A stretch of DNA of 64,000 nt from DASSUW01 sp963740605 (GTDB lineage Bacteria; Actinomycetota; Thermoleophilia; Solirubrobacterales; Solirubrobacteraceae), in assembly GCA_963740605.1 (NCBI GenBank), contig CAVUFC010000012.1:44371-108370 (forward strand). The letters run 5' to 3'. The position numbers and the translations under genes were made by a program. A model generated the notes under the pieces. It did no database searches and was not told where the DNA came from. It was given only the letters and a program-made list of their open reading frames with translations. How positions within the stretch are numbered: position 1 is the stretch's first letter; each line of letters begins with the position of its first letter. This document shows positions 8,639-15,597 of the stretch, piece by piece.

Positions 8639-9210
8639 GCCGGCACCTCGATCACGGTGCCGTCGGCGGTCACGATCGCCGGCGTCTCGCGCACTCCCGC
8701 CGCCACGGCCTCCGCCTCGGCGGCGAGGAGCCGTTCGCGCGTGCCACGCAGCTCGGCGCCCTTGATCACCGCCGCCGGGTGCATCTCGCACGCCGCTGCG
8801 GCGAGCAGCACGTTGTCGCGCTCGCTGAGGTCGCGCCCGCCGGCGAACGCCTGCCGGAACGCGGCGAGGCCGAACGCGACCGCGCGACCGATCTGCTTCG
8901 CATAGGTGGCCACGAGCATCGCCCACTCGCTGTCGGCCGGGAACGGCTCGGGCCAGCGGAGCGGCTGCAGGCCCTGGCGGGCGGCGGCGCGCTCGACGTC
9001 CTCGCGGTACGCGAGCACCTCCTCGTGGCAGCGGAACGGGCCGACCTCGCCGATCCGCACCGGCACCCACTCGGGCACCTCGCCGAGCACGTGGTTCACG
9101 CGCTCGGCGGCGAGATACGCGACCGGGCTCGCGAGATCGAAGAAGAAGATTGGCTGTTTCGCCCGCCCGGCTCCGCCTTCTCGTGGCTCGAGTCGGTTCG
9201 CAGCACCCAT
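8635..9210 (-). CDS. DsbA-like / HCCA-isomerase-like thioredoxin-fold protein
   Basis: This 191-residue protein begins its fold with 'FFFDLASPVAYLAAER' (about residues 22-37), in the position of the DsbA active site. A Ser-Pro pair replaces CxxC, as in kappa-class GST and 2-hydroxychromene-2-carboxylate isomerases. The all-helical insertion follows, and the fold closes with 'GVRETPAIVTADGTVIEVP', the cis-Pro strand. It therefore probably binds glutathione-like or low-molecular-weight thiols or acts as an isomerase rather than forming disulfides. It has no signal peptide and is cytoplasmic. The first ~20 residues are basic and poorly conserved-looking, so a later start is possible. Confidence 0.8.
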   Translation of the reverse strand: MGAANRLEPREGGAGRAKQPIFFFDLASPVAYLAAERVNHVLGEVPEWVPVRIGEVGPFRCHEEVLAYREDVERAAARQGLQPLRWPEPFPADSEWAMLVATYAKQIGRAVAFGLAAFRQAFAGGRDLSERDNVLLAAAACEMHPAAVIKGAELRGTRERLLAAEAEAVAAGVRETPAIVTADGTVIEVPA

Positions 9211-9239
9211 CGTCGGCTCCGCCGATCGTGCGACGTTAC

Positions 9240-10622
9240 CTAGCCGTGGATGAGCCAGCCATCAGCGGCGCGGGCGGCTTCCATGATCGCCTCGGACAGC
9301 GTCGGGTGCCCGTGGATGATCCGCGCGACCTCGGGGAAGCCACCCTCAAGGGCCTTCGCGTTCACGAGCTCCTGGATCAGCTCCGTCGCACGCGAGCCGA
9401 CGATGTGCCCGCCGACCATCTCGCCGTACTTCTTGTCGCCGATGATCTTGACCATGCCGGAGCGGTCGCCGTACACGGTGCCGCCGCCGACGGCGCCGTA
9501 CTGGACCTTGCCGACGGTCACGTCCATCCCCTGCTCGCGCGCCTGCTCCTCGGTCAGCCCGAACGAGCCGACGTTGGGCGTGCAGAACGTCGCGCGCGGG
9601 ATGTCGATGTACTCGATCGGGTGCGTCTCGAGGCCGGCCGCGGTCTCGACCGCGATCACGCCCTCGTCGGACGCCTTGTGGGCGAGCGCGGGGCCGTGCA
9701 CGAGGTCGCCGATCGCGTAGACGTTCTTGGCCGACGTGCGCATCGCGCCGTCGACGTCGATCAGACCGTTGTCGGCGAGCTTGACGCCGGCCTCGTCGAG
9801 CCCGAGTCCCTCGACGTCGGGACCGCGACCGGCGGCGATGATGAGCCAGTCGACCTCGCCGGTCTGGTCGCCGTAGGAGAACGTGACCTTGTCGTCGGCG
9901 CTCTGCACGTTCTCCACGAGCGTGCCCGTGTGGACGGTGATGTTCTGCTTCGCCAGCCCGCGCCCGACGACCTTGGAGATGTCGGCATCCTCGGTCGGGA
10001 GCACGCGGTCGAGCGCCTCGAACAGCAGCACCTCGGTGCCCAGCCGCCCGTACCCGGACGCGATCTCGCTGCCCGACGCACCGGCGCCGACGACGGCGAT
10101 CTTGCCCGGGAGCTGGTCGAACGCCCACGCCTCTTCGGTGCCGATGATGCGGCCACCGAACTGCGTGCCGGGAATCGGCTTGGGCAGCGACCCGGTCGCG
10201 AGCACGACAGCCTTGGCCTCGATGACATTGCCGTCGAAGTTGCCGCCGACCTTGACGTTGCCGTCGTCGGTGACCGAGCCGAAGCCTTCGATCAAATCGA
10301 TCTTGTTCTTCTTGAACAAGCCGTTGACGCCGCCCACGAGGGTCGAGACGACCTTCGCGCGGCGCTCGTAGACCTTGCCGTAGTCGACGGAGCGCCCGTC
10401 GACGTTGATCCCGAAGTCACCGGCTTCGTCGATCTCGGACAGCAGGTCCGCCGCGCGCAGGACCGCCTTCGCCGGGATGCAGGCGTAGTTGAGGCAGCGG
10501 CCGCCGACCTTGTCCTTCTCGACTACGGCCGTCTTCATTCCGAGCTGGGCTGCGCGGATCGCGGCCACGTAGCCGCCGGGGCCAGAGCCGATGACGATGC
10601 AGTCGTAGGAGGTTTCGGGCAT
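9240..10622 (-). CDS. lpdA: Dihydrolipoyl dehydrogenase (E3)
   Basis: This 460-residue flavoprotein has an N-terminal FAD motif ('IGSGPGGYVAA', residues 11-21) and the redox-active disulfide C43-x4-C48 in 'GGRCLNYACIPAK'. It also has a second Rossmann motif for NAD ('VGAGASGSE'), the 'YAIGDL' FAD contact and the C-terminal His-x4-Glu catalytic dyad in 'HGHPTLSEA'. It reoxidises lipoamide of 2-oxoacid dehydrogenase or glycine cleavage complexes. ATG 10622 is chosen because the FAD motif starts right after it; longer in-frame extensions carry no homology. A TAGCCT hexamer lies 10 bp upstream. The active-site loop reads NYA in place of the common N(V/R)G. Confidence 0.95.
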   Translation of the reverse strand: MPETSYDCIVIGSGPGGYVAAIRAAQLGMKTAVVEKDKVGGRCLNYACIPAKAVLRAADLLSEIDEAGDFGINVDGRSVDYGKVYERRAKVVSTLVGGVNGLFKKNKIDLIEGFGSVTDDGNVKVGGNFDGNVIEAKAVVLATGSLPKPIPGTQFGGRIIGTEEAWAFDQLPGKIAVVGAGASGSEIASGYGRLGTEVLLFEALDRVLPTEDADISKVVGRGLAKQNITVHTGTLVENVQSADDKVTFSYGDQTGEVDWLIIAAGRGPDVEGLGLDEAGVKLADNGLIDVDGAMRTSAKNVYAIGDLVHGPALAHKASDEGVIAVETAAGLETHPIEYIDIPRATFCTPNVGSFGLTEEQAREQGMDVTVGKVQYGAVGGGTVYGDRSGMVKIIGDKKYGEMVGGHIVGSRATELIQELVNAKALEGGFPEVARIIHGHPTLSEAIMEAARAADGWLIHG

Positions 10623-10635
10623 GAGGGCGGTGAGG

Positions 10636-11385
10636 CTAGCGGACGACGTGCAAACCAAGCTCCTCGAACGGCGCGAGCAGCTCGGCGGGCACATCCGGCT
10701 CGGTCGCCAGGTGCGTCAAGGCGGTCGCCGGAGCGACCCCGAAGGGCGCCGTCGTCCCCAGCTTGTCGCGTGAAGCGAGGCCGACGACGCGGTCGGCGCG
10801 CTGCACGAGCACGCGCCGCAGCTCGGCCTCCTCGTGGTAGCCGCCGCTCATGCCGGCCTCCGCGTGCAGCGCCCACACGCCGAGGAAGCAGACGTCGGCG
10901 GTGATGCGCGAGTAGGTCTCGATCGCCTGCGCGCCGACGCACACCATCGCCCGCGCGTCGAGCGTCCCGCCGATCACCACGACCTCGCGTCCGGCGAGTG
11001 CGGCGGCGACCGGCGGGCTGTGCGTGATGAACGTGCCCGCGTAATCAGCCGGGATCGCCTCGACGAACTGCAGTGCGGTGCTGCCGCCGTCGACGATCAC
11101 GGTCTCGCCCGGTTGCAAGAGCGTCGCCGCCGCACGGGCGACGGCGATCTTGCCGTCCACGCTCTGCCGCCCGCGCTCCTCGTACGTCGCGGCGACCTGC
11201 GAGCGGGCGAGCGCTCCGCCGTGCACACGCTGGAGGTGGCGGGCGTCGGCGAGCTCGTCGAGGTCGCGGCGGATCGTGTAGCCGGAGACACCGAGCTCGC
11301 GCTGCAGGTCGGTCGCCACCACGCGCCCCTCGCGGCCGAGGATGGCGAGGATGCGGCGGTGGCGCTCCTCCTTAAGGAAGCTCAT
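10636..11385 (-). CDS. DeoR-family transcriptional regulator
   Basis: This 249-residue protein has the DeoR winged helix at the N-terminus ('RHRRILAILGREGRVVATDLQRELGVSGYTIRRDL' spans residues ~8-42) and 'RVHGGA', followed by the DeoR sugar-phosphate sensor domain. In that domain 'VIVDGGSTALQF' and the 'HSPPVA' and 'GGTLDA' loops would bind a phosphosugar. Such proteins usually repress sugar or nucleoside utilisation genes. The start overlaps the end of the upstream deoxyribosyltransferase-like gene by 14 bp, so the two form an operon. That fits control of nucleoside or deoxyribose metabolism. Confidence 0.92.
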   Translation of the reverse strand: MSFLKEERHRRILAILGREGRVVATDLQRELGVSGYTIRRDLDELADARHLQRVHGGALARSQVAATYEERGRQSVDGKIAVARAAATLLQPGETVIVDGGSTALQFVEAIPADYAGTFITHSPPVAAALAGREVVVIGGTLDARAMVCVGAQAIETYSRITADVCFLGVWALHAEAGMSGGYHEEAELRRVLVQRADRVVGLASRDKLGTTAPFGVAPATALTHLATEPDVPAELLAPFEELGLHVVR

Positions 11386-11740
11386 CGACGCCCGTGAACA
11401 CCGGCTTCCCGGCGTCGCGGGCGATCGCGACCATCTCGTCGGCCCCGGACGAGGCGCCGCCGACGCGCAGCACGGCGTCGCAGCGCAGCAGGAGCCGGCG
11501 CGCGATCGGGTGGAAGATCTCGTCGAACACGGGGTCGCCGACGCGCTCGCTCCCGGCTTCCTCGATCAGCGGCAACGCAAGCGCCTCGCCGGTGACGGGC
11601 AGATGGCCGGCGCGGAAGACGTCCAGCGCCGCCGCGTTCATCACCGCGACGTTGGCGGCCAGCTTGGTGGGGTCGTCGCCCGTTCCGGAGCGGTAGGGGC
11701 CGGCGACGAGGACGAGCAGCTCAGTTGCGTTCTTGCACAT
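11372..11740 (-). CDS. Nucleoside 2-deoxyribosyltransferase-like protein (DUF4406 type)
   Basis: The protein of ~122 residues opens with a beta strand and nucleotide-like loop 'LLVLVAGPYRSGT'. It contains 'NAAALDVFRAGHLPVTGEALALPL' and ends with 'CDAVLRVGGASSGADEMV.A'. This is the arrangement of the nucleoside 2-deoxyribosyltransferase / DUF4406 fold. ATG 11740 is preferred because the fold begins just after it; a GTG at 11758 adds six residues. It overlaps the thioesterase 3' end in another frame and the DeoR start downstream. Two TTGCACA direct repeats sit at its 5' end. The reaction is unproven. Confidence 0.72.
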   Translation of the reverse strand: MCKNATELLVLVAGPYRSGTGDDPTKLAANVAVMNAAALDVFRAGHLPVTGEALALPLIEEAGSERVGDPVFDEIFHPIARRLLLRCDAVLRVGGASSGADEMVAIARDAGKPVFTGVDELP

Positions 11741-12140
11741 TAGTGCGCAGTTTTGCACACAATGCGTCGGGAAGCACGGCAGATTCCTGTCTGGCGTAGT
11801 CGTAGCCCACCAGTACGCCGTAGCCCTCGGCGAGCAGTCGCTCGCCGACGCGCATCTCGAACTCGAGCTTGAGCGACTTCGTCCCGATCTCCGCCGGCCG
11901 CACGCGGATGTCGACGTCCTCGTCGAAGTGGCCCGGCGACCGGTAGTCGATGTGGCAGCTCGCGAAGATCATCCCGAAGCCGCGGTCCCGGTTCACCGGG
12001 TCGTGGTCCTCGGAGATCGAGTTCAGGTAGCTGATGCGCGCGGTCTCGAAGTAGCGCAGGAACACCACGTTGTTGAGGTGGCGCATCGCGTCGAGGTCCC
12101 CGAAGCGGATCCGCTCGGTGTGCGTGAAGGCCCAGCTCAC
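11721..12140 (-). CDS. Acyl-CoA thioesterase (4HBT hotdog fold)
   Basis: This 139-residue hotdog-fold protein shows the 4-hydroxybenzoyl-CoA thioesterase signature 'TERIRFGDLDAMRHLNN' with the Asp nucleophile/base. It continues 'VVFLRYFETARISYL', and then 'FASCHIDYRSPGHFDEDVDI'. It would hydrolyse short or medium acyl-CoA in the cytoplasm. GTG 12140 overlaps the stop codon of the upstream membrane-protein gene by four bases (GTGA), so the two are translationally coupled. The C-terminus extends a few residues past the fold because it reads through the 5' end of the next gene. Confidence 0.85.
   Translation of the reverse strand: MSWAFTHTERIRFGDLDAMRHLNNVVFLRYFETARISYLNSISEDHDPVNRDRGFGMIFASCHIDYRSPGHFDEDVDIRVRPAEIGTKSLKLEFEMRVGERLLAEGYGVLVGYDYARQESAVLPDALCAKLRTNVQERN
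11732..11762. promoter_or_regulatory. Candidate operator: two TTGCACA direct repeats 20 bp apart
   Basis: TTGCACA occurs at 11733-11739 and again at 11753-11759, two helical turns apart, with GTGCGCA between them. The site covers the start of the deoxyribosyltransferase-like gene that precedes the DeoR regulator. It would suit autoregulation by that DeoR protein. It lies inside the 3' coding end of the thioesterase. Confidence 0.4.
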
Positions 12141-12556
12141 GTGCGCTCGGGCATCTGGATGCGCGCCATCTGGCGGATCAGGAAGTAGAACAGCGGGCCG
12201 GTGATCGCCATTCCGATCAGGCACTGCGCGACCGCGGCGAAGTTCGCTGCCCGGAGCAGTGCGAGGAAGGCGAACGTGAAGCTCACGCCGAGCAGGACCT
12301 CGAAACCGAGCACCGCCCAGTACTTGAGCTTCCACATCCCGGCGGCGGCGACGAGCATGACGGCGGCGAAGATCAGCGGCGGCAGCTTGTTCCCGTCCCA
12401 GCCCGCGAGCACGAGGATCACGTTCGCGACCGCGACGATGATGGCGAGGATCACCGAAGCCACGATCGGCCACGGCTTCTCGCCGGGCTTGATCGGCTCC
12501 AGCGCGGCGCGGAGCGCGTCGTCGCGCTCACGCGCCTTGGCGTAGCCGCGCGCCAT
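12137..12556 (-). CDS. Small polytopic membrane protein, unknown function
   Basis: From the ATG at 12556 the protein has 139 residues. A charged cytoplasmic N-terminus ('ARGYAKARERDDALRAALEPIKPGE') is followed by four hydrophobic segments (about residues 33-55, 60-77, 82-105 and 108-128). An in-frame TTG at 12649, overlapping the thiE stop by about 20 bp, would add 31 basic, Pro-rich residues. The continuity of 'RKRRPGATASEPPRPGARRET' suggests that extension could be real. No family was recognised. It sits between thiE and the thioesterase gene on the same strand. Confidence 0.75.
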   Translation of the reverse strand: MARGYAKARERDDALRAALEPIKPGEKPWPIVASVILAIIVAVANVILVLAGWDGNKLPPLIFAAVMLVAAAGMWKLKYWAVLGFEVLLGVSFTFAFLALLRAANFAAVAQCLIGMAITGPLFYFLIRQMARIQMPERT

Positions 12557-12629
12557 CGATTCGCGGCCGTTCGTCTCGCGCCGGGCGCCGGGGCGCGGCG
12601 GCTCGCTGGCCGTCGCGCCGGGCCGGCGC

Positions 12630-13259
12630 TTACGCGCGTGTCGCGCCAAGGCGCTGCTCCAGGGCTCGGGCGGCGGCCTCGGGGTCGGCGGCGGCGGCGA
12701 TCGCTCGCACCACCACGATCCGCTGCGCTCCCTGATCCAACACCTCGTCGACGTTGCCGGCATCGAGGCCGCCGATCGCGAACCACGGCTTCGTGACCGT
12801 GCGCGCGGCGTAGGCGACGTAGTCGAGGCCGGCGGCCCGGCGGCCGGGCTTGGTCGGCGTCTCGTGCACGGGGCCGACCGCGAGGTAGTCGACGTCGGGG
12901 TCGGCCTGCGCGGCGTCGGCCTGCTCGGGCGCGTGCGTCGAGCGGCCGACGATGCGGTCCGGCCCGACGGCCTTCCGTGCATGTGCGGGGGTTGCGTCGT
13001 CCTGCCCGACGTGGACGCCGTCGGCGCGGCAGGCCTCCACCAGGTCCGGGCGGTCGTTGAGGATGAACAGCGCGCCGGCCTCGTCGGCGGCCGTCCGGAA
13101 ACCGACGGCCGCGTCGATCAACCCGGCGTCGTCGAGCGAGCGGTCGCGCAGCTGGATGAGGTCGACTCCGCCGCGCAGCGCTGCACGCAGCCATTCCGGC
13201 GGCCGGGCGTCGCAGACGAGGTACAGCCGGGCGGTGACGAGACGGTCGCGCGGGGTCAT
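12630..13259 (-). CDS. thiE: Thiamine-phosphate synthase
   Basis: This 209-residue TIM-barrel enzyme joins the pyrimidine (HMP-PP) and thiazole phosphates to make thiamine phosphate. Conserved marks in order are 'LIQLRDRS', 'FILNDRPDLVEACRADGVHVGQDD', 'GRSTHAPEQA', 'VDYLAVGPVHETPTKPG' and 'WFAIGGLDAGNV'. It is transcribed away from the riboswitch-controlled thiO-thiS-thiG operon. A TATGGT hexamer (13269-13274) lies 9 bp upstream of the ATG, so its own mRNA starts outside the riboswitch and is probably leaderless. It is therefore likely to be regulated differently from the thiazole genes. Confidence 0.94.
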   Translation of the reverse strand: MTPRDRLVTARLYLVCDARPPEWLRAALRGGVDLIQLRDRSLDDAGLIDAAVGFRTAADEAGALFILNDRPDLVEACRADGVHVGQDDATPAHARKAVGPDRIVGRSTHAPEQADAAQADPDVDYLAVGPVHETPTKPGRRAAGLDYVAYAARTVTKPWFAIGGLDAGNVDEVLDQGAQRIVVVRAIAAAADPEAAARALEQRLGATRA

Positions 13260-13282
13260 CGAGGCTCTACCATAGGGGCCAA

Positions 13283-13369
13283 CTACGGGAGCCCGCGACA
13301 CCGGGCTGAGAGGGCGGCATCTGGCCGCCGACCGTCGAACCTGATCCGGGTAGTGCCGGCGTAGGGAGG
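13283..13369 (+). promoter_or_regulatory. TPP riboswitch (THI element)
   Basis: The conserved THI-box core is plain. 'CTGAGAGGG' is followed by a GC hairpin (GGCGGC.. GCCGCC), then 'GACCGTCGAACCTGATC', 'GGGTAGTGCCGGCGTAGGGA'. The outer GGG..CCC elements are present at the 5' end. The 3' part runs into the AGGGAGGA ribosome site of thiO, 11 bp before its GTG. Binding of thiamine diphosphate should hide that site, so translational control is likely. Confidence 0.95.
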
Positions 13370-13381
13370 AAATGCCAAGTC

Positions 13382-14488
13382 GTGACCTCGAGTTCGTTTG
13401 ACGTCGCCGTCGCCGGTGGCGGCGCGATCGGTATGGCCTGCGCGTGGCGCGCGGCCGAGCGTGGCCTGAGCACCGTCGTGGTCGACGCCGGTGACGCTGC
13501 GGCCTGGCGTGTCGCCGCGGGCATGCTCGCTCCGGTCACCGAGGCGCAGTTCGGCGAGGACGCGCTGCTCGAGCTCAACCTGCGCGGCGCGCGCGGGTTC
13601 GGGGAGTTCTGCGCGGAGCTGGCCGAGTCGTCGGGCGAGGATCCCGGGCTGCTCAAGACCGGCACGCTGGCGGTGGCGCGCGACAGCGACGAGGCCGCCA
13701 TGCTCGACCGGCTGCTCGCGTTCCGGCGCTCGCTCGGACTGGACGTCGAGCGGCTGCGACCGAGCGCCGCCCGCCGGCTCGAGCCCGCGCTGGCGCCGAC
13801 CGTCCGGCTCGCGCTCGACGTCCCCGGTGACCACTCGGTCGACCCGCGACGGATGGTGGCCGCGCTCGCTGTCGCCTTCGAGCGTGCGGGCGGGAAGCTG
13901 CGCCACGCCCGCGCAGTGTCGCTGGCACCCGACGGACTCGTCCTCGACGACGGGACGGTGGTGCGGGCCGAGCAGGTGCTGCTGGCCACCGGCGCGGCGC
14001 AGATCTCGCTACCCGATGACGTGCGGGTTCCGGTCCGGCCGGTGAAGGGGCAGACGCTGCGTCTGCGCGATCCCCGCGGCGCCGGCCTCGTGGACCGCAC
14101 GATCCGCGGGATCGACGCCTACCTCGTCCCGCGCGCCGACGGCGAGTACGTGCTCGGCGCGACGATGGAGGAGCAGGGCTTTGACACCGCGCCGACCGCC
14201 GGCGGCGTCTACGAGCTTCTGCGCGACATGAGCGAGGTCGTGCCGGGCGTGCTCGAGCTGGAGATCTCCGAAATGCTCGCGGGCCTGCGCCCGGCGACGC
14301 CGGACAACCTGCCGGCGATCGGCCCGGGCGTGCGCGACGGGCTGGTGTGGGCGACCGGGCACTTCCGTAACGGGATCGTGCTCGCGCCGGTCACCGCCGA
14401 GGCCGTCGTGGCCGTGCTGTGCGGCGAGGGGCTGCCGGAGTGGGCGGCCGCCGCCGATCCACGGCGCTTTGCGGGGGTCCACGCATGA
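13382..14488 (+). CDS. thiO: Glycine oxidase, thiazole biosynthesis
   Basis: The 368-residue FAD-dependent amine oxidase (DAO family) has an N-terminal dinucleotide motif ('VAVAGGGAIGMACAW', residues 8-22) and 'AAGMLAPVTEAQ', which is typical of ThiO. The substrate-domain segment is 'HSVDPRRMVAAL', and 'HFRNGIVLAPVTAEAV' closes the FAD fold. It oxidises glycine to the imine used by ThiG. The start is GTG 13382, placed just after the riboswitch-embedded ribosome site. The stop overlaps the thiS start (ATGA). Confidence 0.94.
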   Translation: MTSSSFDVAVAGGGAIGMACAWRAAERGLSTVVVDAGDAAAWRVAAGMLAPVTEAQFGEDALLELNLRGARGFGEFCAELAESSGEDPGLLKTGTLAVARDSDEAAMLDRLLAFRRSLGLDVERLRPSAARRLEPALAPTVRLALDVPGDHSVDPRRMVAALAVAFERAGGKLRHARAVSLAPDGLVLDDGTVVRAEQVLLATGAAQISLPDDVRVPVRPVKGQTLRLRDPRGAGLVDRTIRGIDAYLVPRADGEYVLGATMEEQGFDTAPTAGGVYELLRDMSEVVPGVLELEISEMLAGLRPATPDNLPAIGPGVRDGLVWATGHFRNGIVLAPVTAEAVVAVLCGEGLPEWAAAADPRRFAGVHA

Positions 14489-14691
14489 GGGTTCTGCTGA
14501 ACGGCAGCGAAGCCGAGCTGGCCGACGGCGCGACGGTGCTGACGGCTGTCGAGGCGCTCGACCTGCCCGCGGCCGGCCGCGGCGTCGCCGTGGCGGTCGA
14601 TGCCGAGGTGGTCCCGCGCACGCAGTGGGAGAGACACGAGTTGAACGAGGGCGCGCGGGTCGAGGTCCTGCGCGCGATCCAGGGAGGCTGA
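14485..14691 (+). CDS. thiS: Sulfur carrier protein ThiS
   Basis: This 68-residue ubiquitin-like protein ends in the obligatory Gly-Gly, which is adenylated and converted to a thiocarboxylate to donate sulfur for the thiazole ring. The family pattern 'VLLNGSEAELADGATVLTAVEAL' and 'VAVAVDAEVVPRTQW' is visible. The ATG overlaps the thiO stop and the stop is immediately followed by the thiG ATG, so the three genes are tightly coupled under the TPP riboswitch. Confidence 0.95.
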   Translation: MRVLLNGSEAELADGATVLTAVEALDLPAAGRGVAVAVDAEVVPRTQWERHELNEGARVEVLRAIQGG

Positions 14692-15480
14692 ATGGCGACA
14701 ACCGACGTATCTGCCGATCCGCTGACCATCGCCGGCGCCGAGCTGCAGTCGCGGCTCCTGCTCGGCACCGGCGGCTTCCGGTCGCTGGAGACGCTGGCGG
14801 CCGCGATCGAGGCATCCGGCGCCGAGCTCGTCACCGTCGCGCTGCGCCGGATCGACCCGGACGCGCGCGGCTCGATCACCGACGTGCTCGACGGCGCCGG
14901 CGTCCGGCTGCTGCCCAACACGGCCGGCTGCTTCACCGCGCGCGATGCGGTGCTCACCGCGAAGATGGCCCGGGAGGCGTTCGAGACCGACTGGGTGAAG
15001 CTCGAGGTGATCGGCGACGAGCGGACCCTGCTGCCCGACGCGCCGGCCCTGCTCGAGGCGGCCGAGGAGCTCGTCGACGAGGGCTTCACCGTGCTCCCGT
15101 ACACCAACGACGATCCGATCCTCGCGCGGCGACTGGAGGACGTCGGGTGCGCCGCGGTCATGCCGCTCGGCTCGCCGATCGGCTCCGGGATGGGTCTGCT
15201 CAACACCTACAACCTGCGCCTCATCCGCGAGCGCGCGGGCGTGCCAGTGATCCTCGACGCGGGCGTCGGCACCGCCTCGGACGCCGCCCTGGCGATGGAG
15301 CTCGGGTACGACGGCGTGCTGTGCGCGAGCGCGATCTCGCGCGCGGAGGACCCGCTGAACATGGCGCGCGCGATCCGGCTCGGCACGGAGGGCGGCCGGC
15401 TGGCGTACCGCGCCGGTCGCATCCCCCGGCGGTTGTACGCGCAGGCCTCGACGCCGGAGGAGGGCGTCGCCGAGTTCTGA
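14692..15480 (+). CDS. thiG: Thiazole synthase
   Basis: This 262-residue TIM-barrel protein condenses deoxyxylulose phosphate, the glycine imine and ThiS-thiocarboxylate to form the thiazole phosphate. Family marks include 'SRLLLGTGGFRS', 'LLPNTAGCFTARDAV', 'WVKLEVIGDERTLLPD' (Schiff-base Lys region), 'MPLGSPIGSGMG' and 'DAGVGTASDAA'. The ATG directly follows the thiS stop. No thiF or thiC gene appears in the window, so the ThiS-activating enzyme is elsewhere. Confidence 0.95.
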   Translation: MATTDVSADPLTIAGAELQSRLLLGTGGFRSLETLAAAIEASGAELVTVALRRIDPDARGSITDVLDGAGVRLLPNTAGCFTARDAVLTAKMAREAFETDWVKLEVIGDERTLLPDAPALLEAAEELVDEGFTVLPYTNDDPILARRLEDVGCAAVMPLGSPIGSGMGLLNTYNLRLIRERAGVPVILDAGVGTASDAALAMELGYDGVLCASAISRAEDPLNMARAIRLGTEGGRLAYRAGRIPRRLYAQASTPEEGVAEF

Positions 15481-15501
15481 CCGTCTCCGCCGGCCTCGCC
15501 A

Positions 15502-15597
15502 ATCGAGTGTGAAGTTGTTCGGGCTGAGGCTGAAGAACTTCACGCTCGATCCATGGGGACGGCCGATCCCGGCTCCCCTACCCTGCCGAAGTTCGAG
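15502..15597 (+). repeat. Dispersed palindromic element, copy 1, with conserved flank
   Basis: A hairpin with 19-base arms (15502-15520 and 15532-15550, 17 of 19 paired) and an 11-base loop GGGCTGAGGCT lies between thiG and the next gene. The same hairpin recurs at 33343-33391. The 46 bases after this copy (CCATGGGGACGGCCGATCC onward, to GAAGTTCG) match, in inverted orientation, the bases before copy 2. Both copies therefore sit immediately upstream of a gene, with the shared flank pointing into that gene. No open reading frame or target duplication is evident. Confidence 0.85.

Noticed and set aside
15509..15553. Short coding start (MKLF.LRLKNFTLD) in the dispersed repeat, seen at both copies
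   Set aside because: The shared peptide results from the shared palindromic DNA; the frames diverge immediately afterwards, so it is not evidence of a gene.
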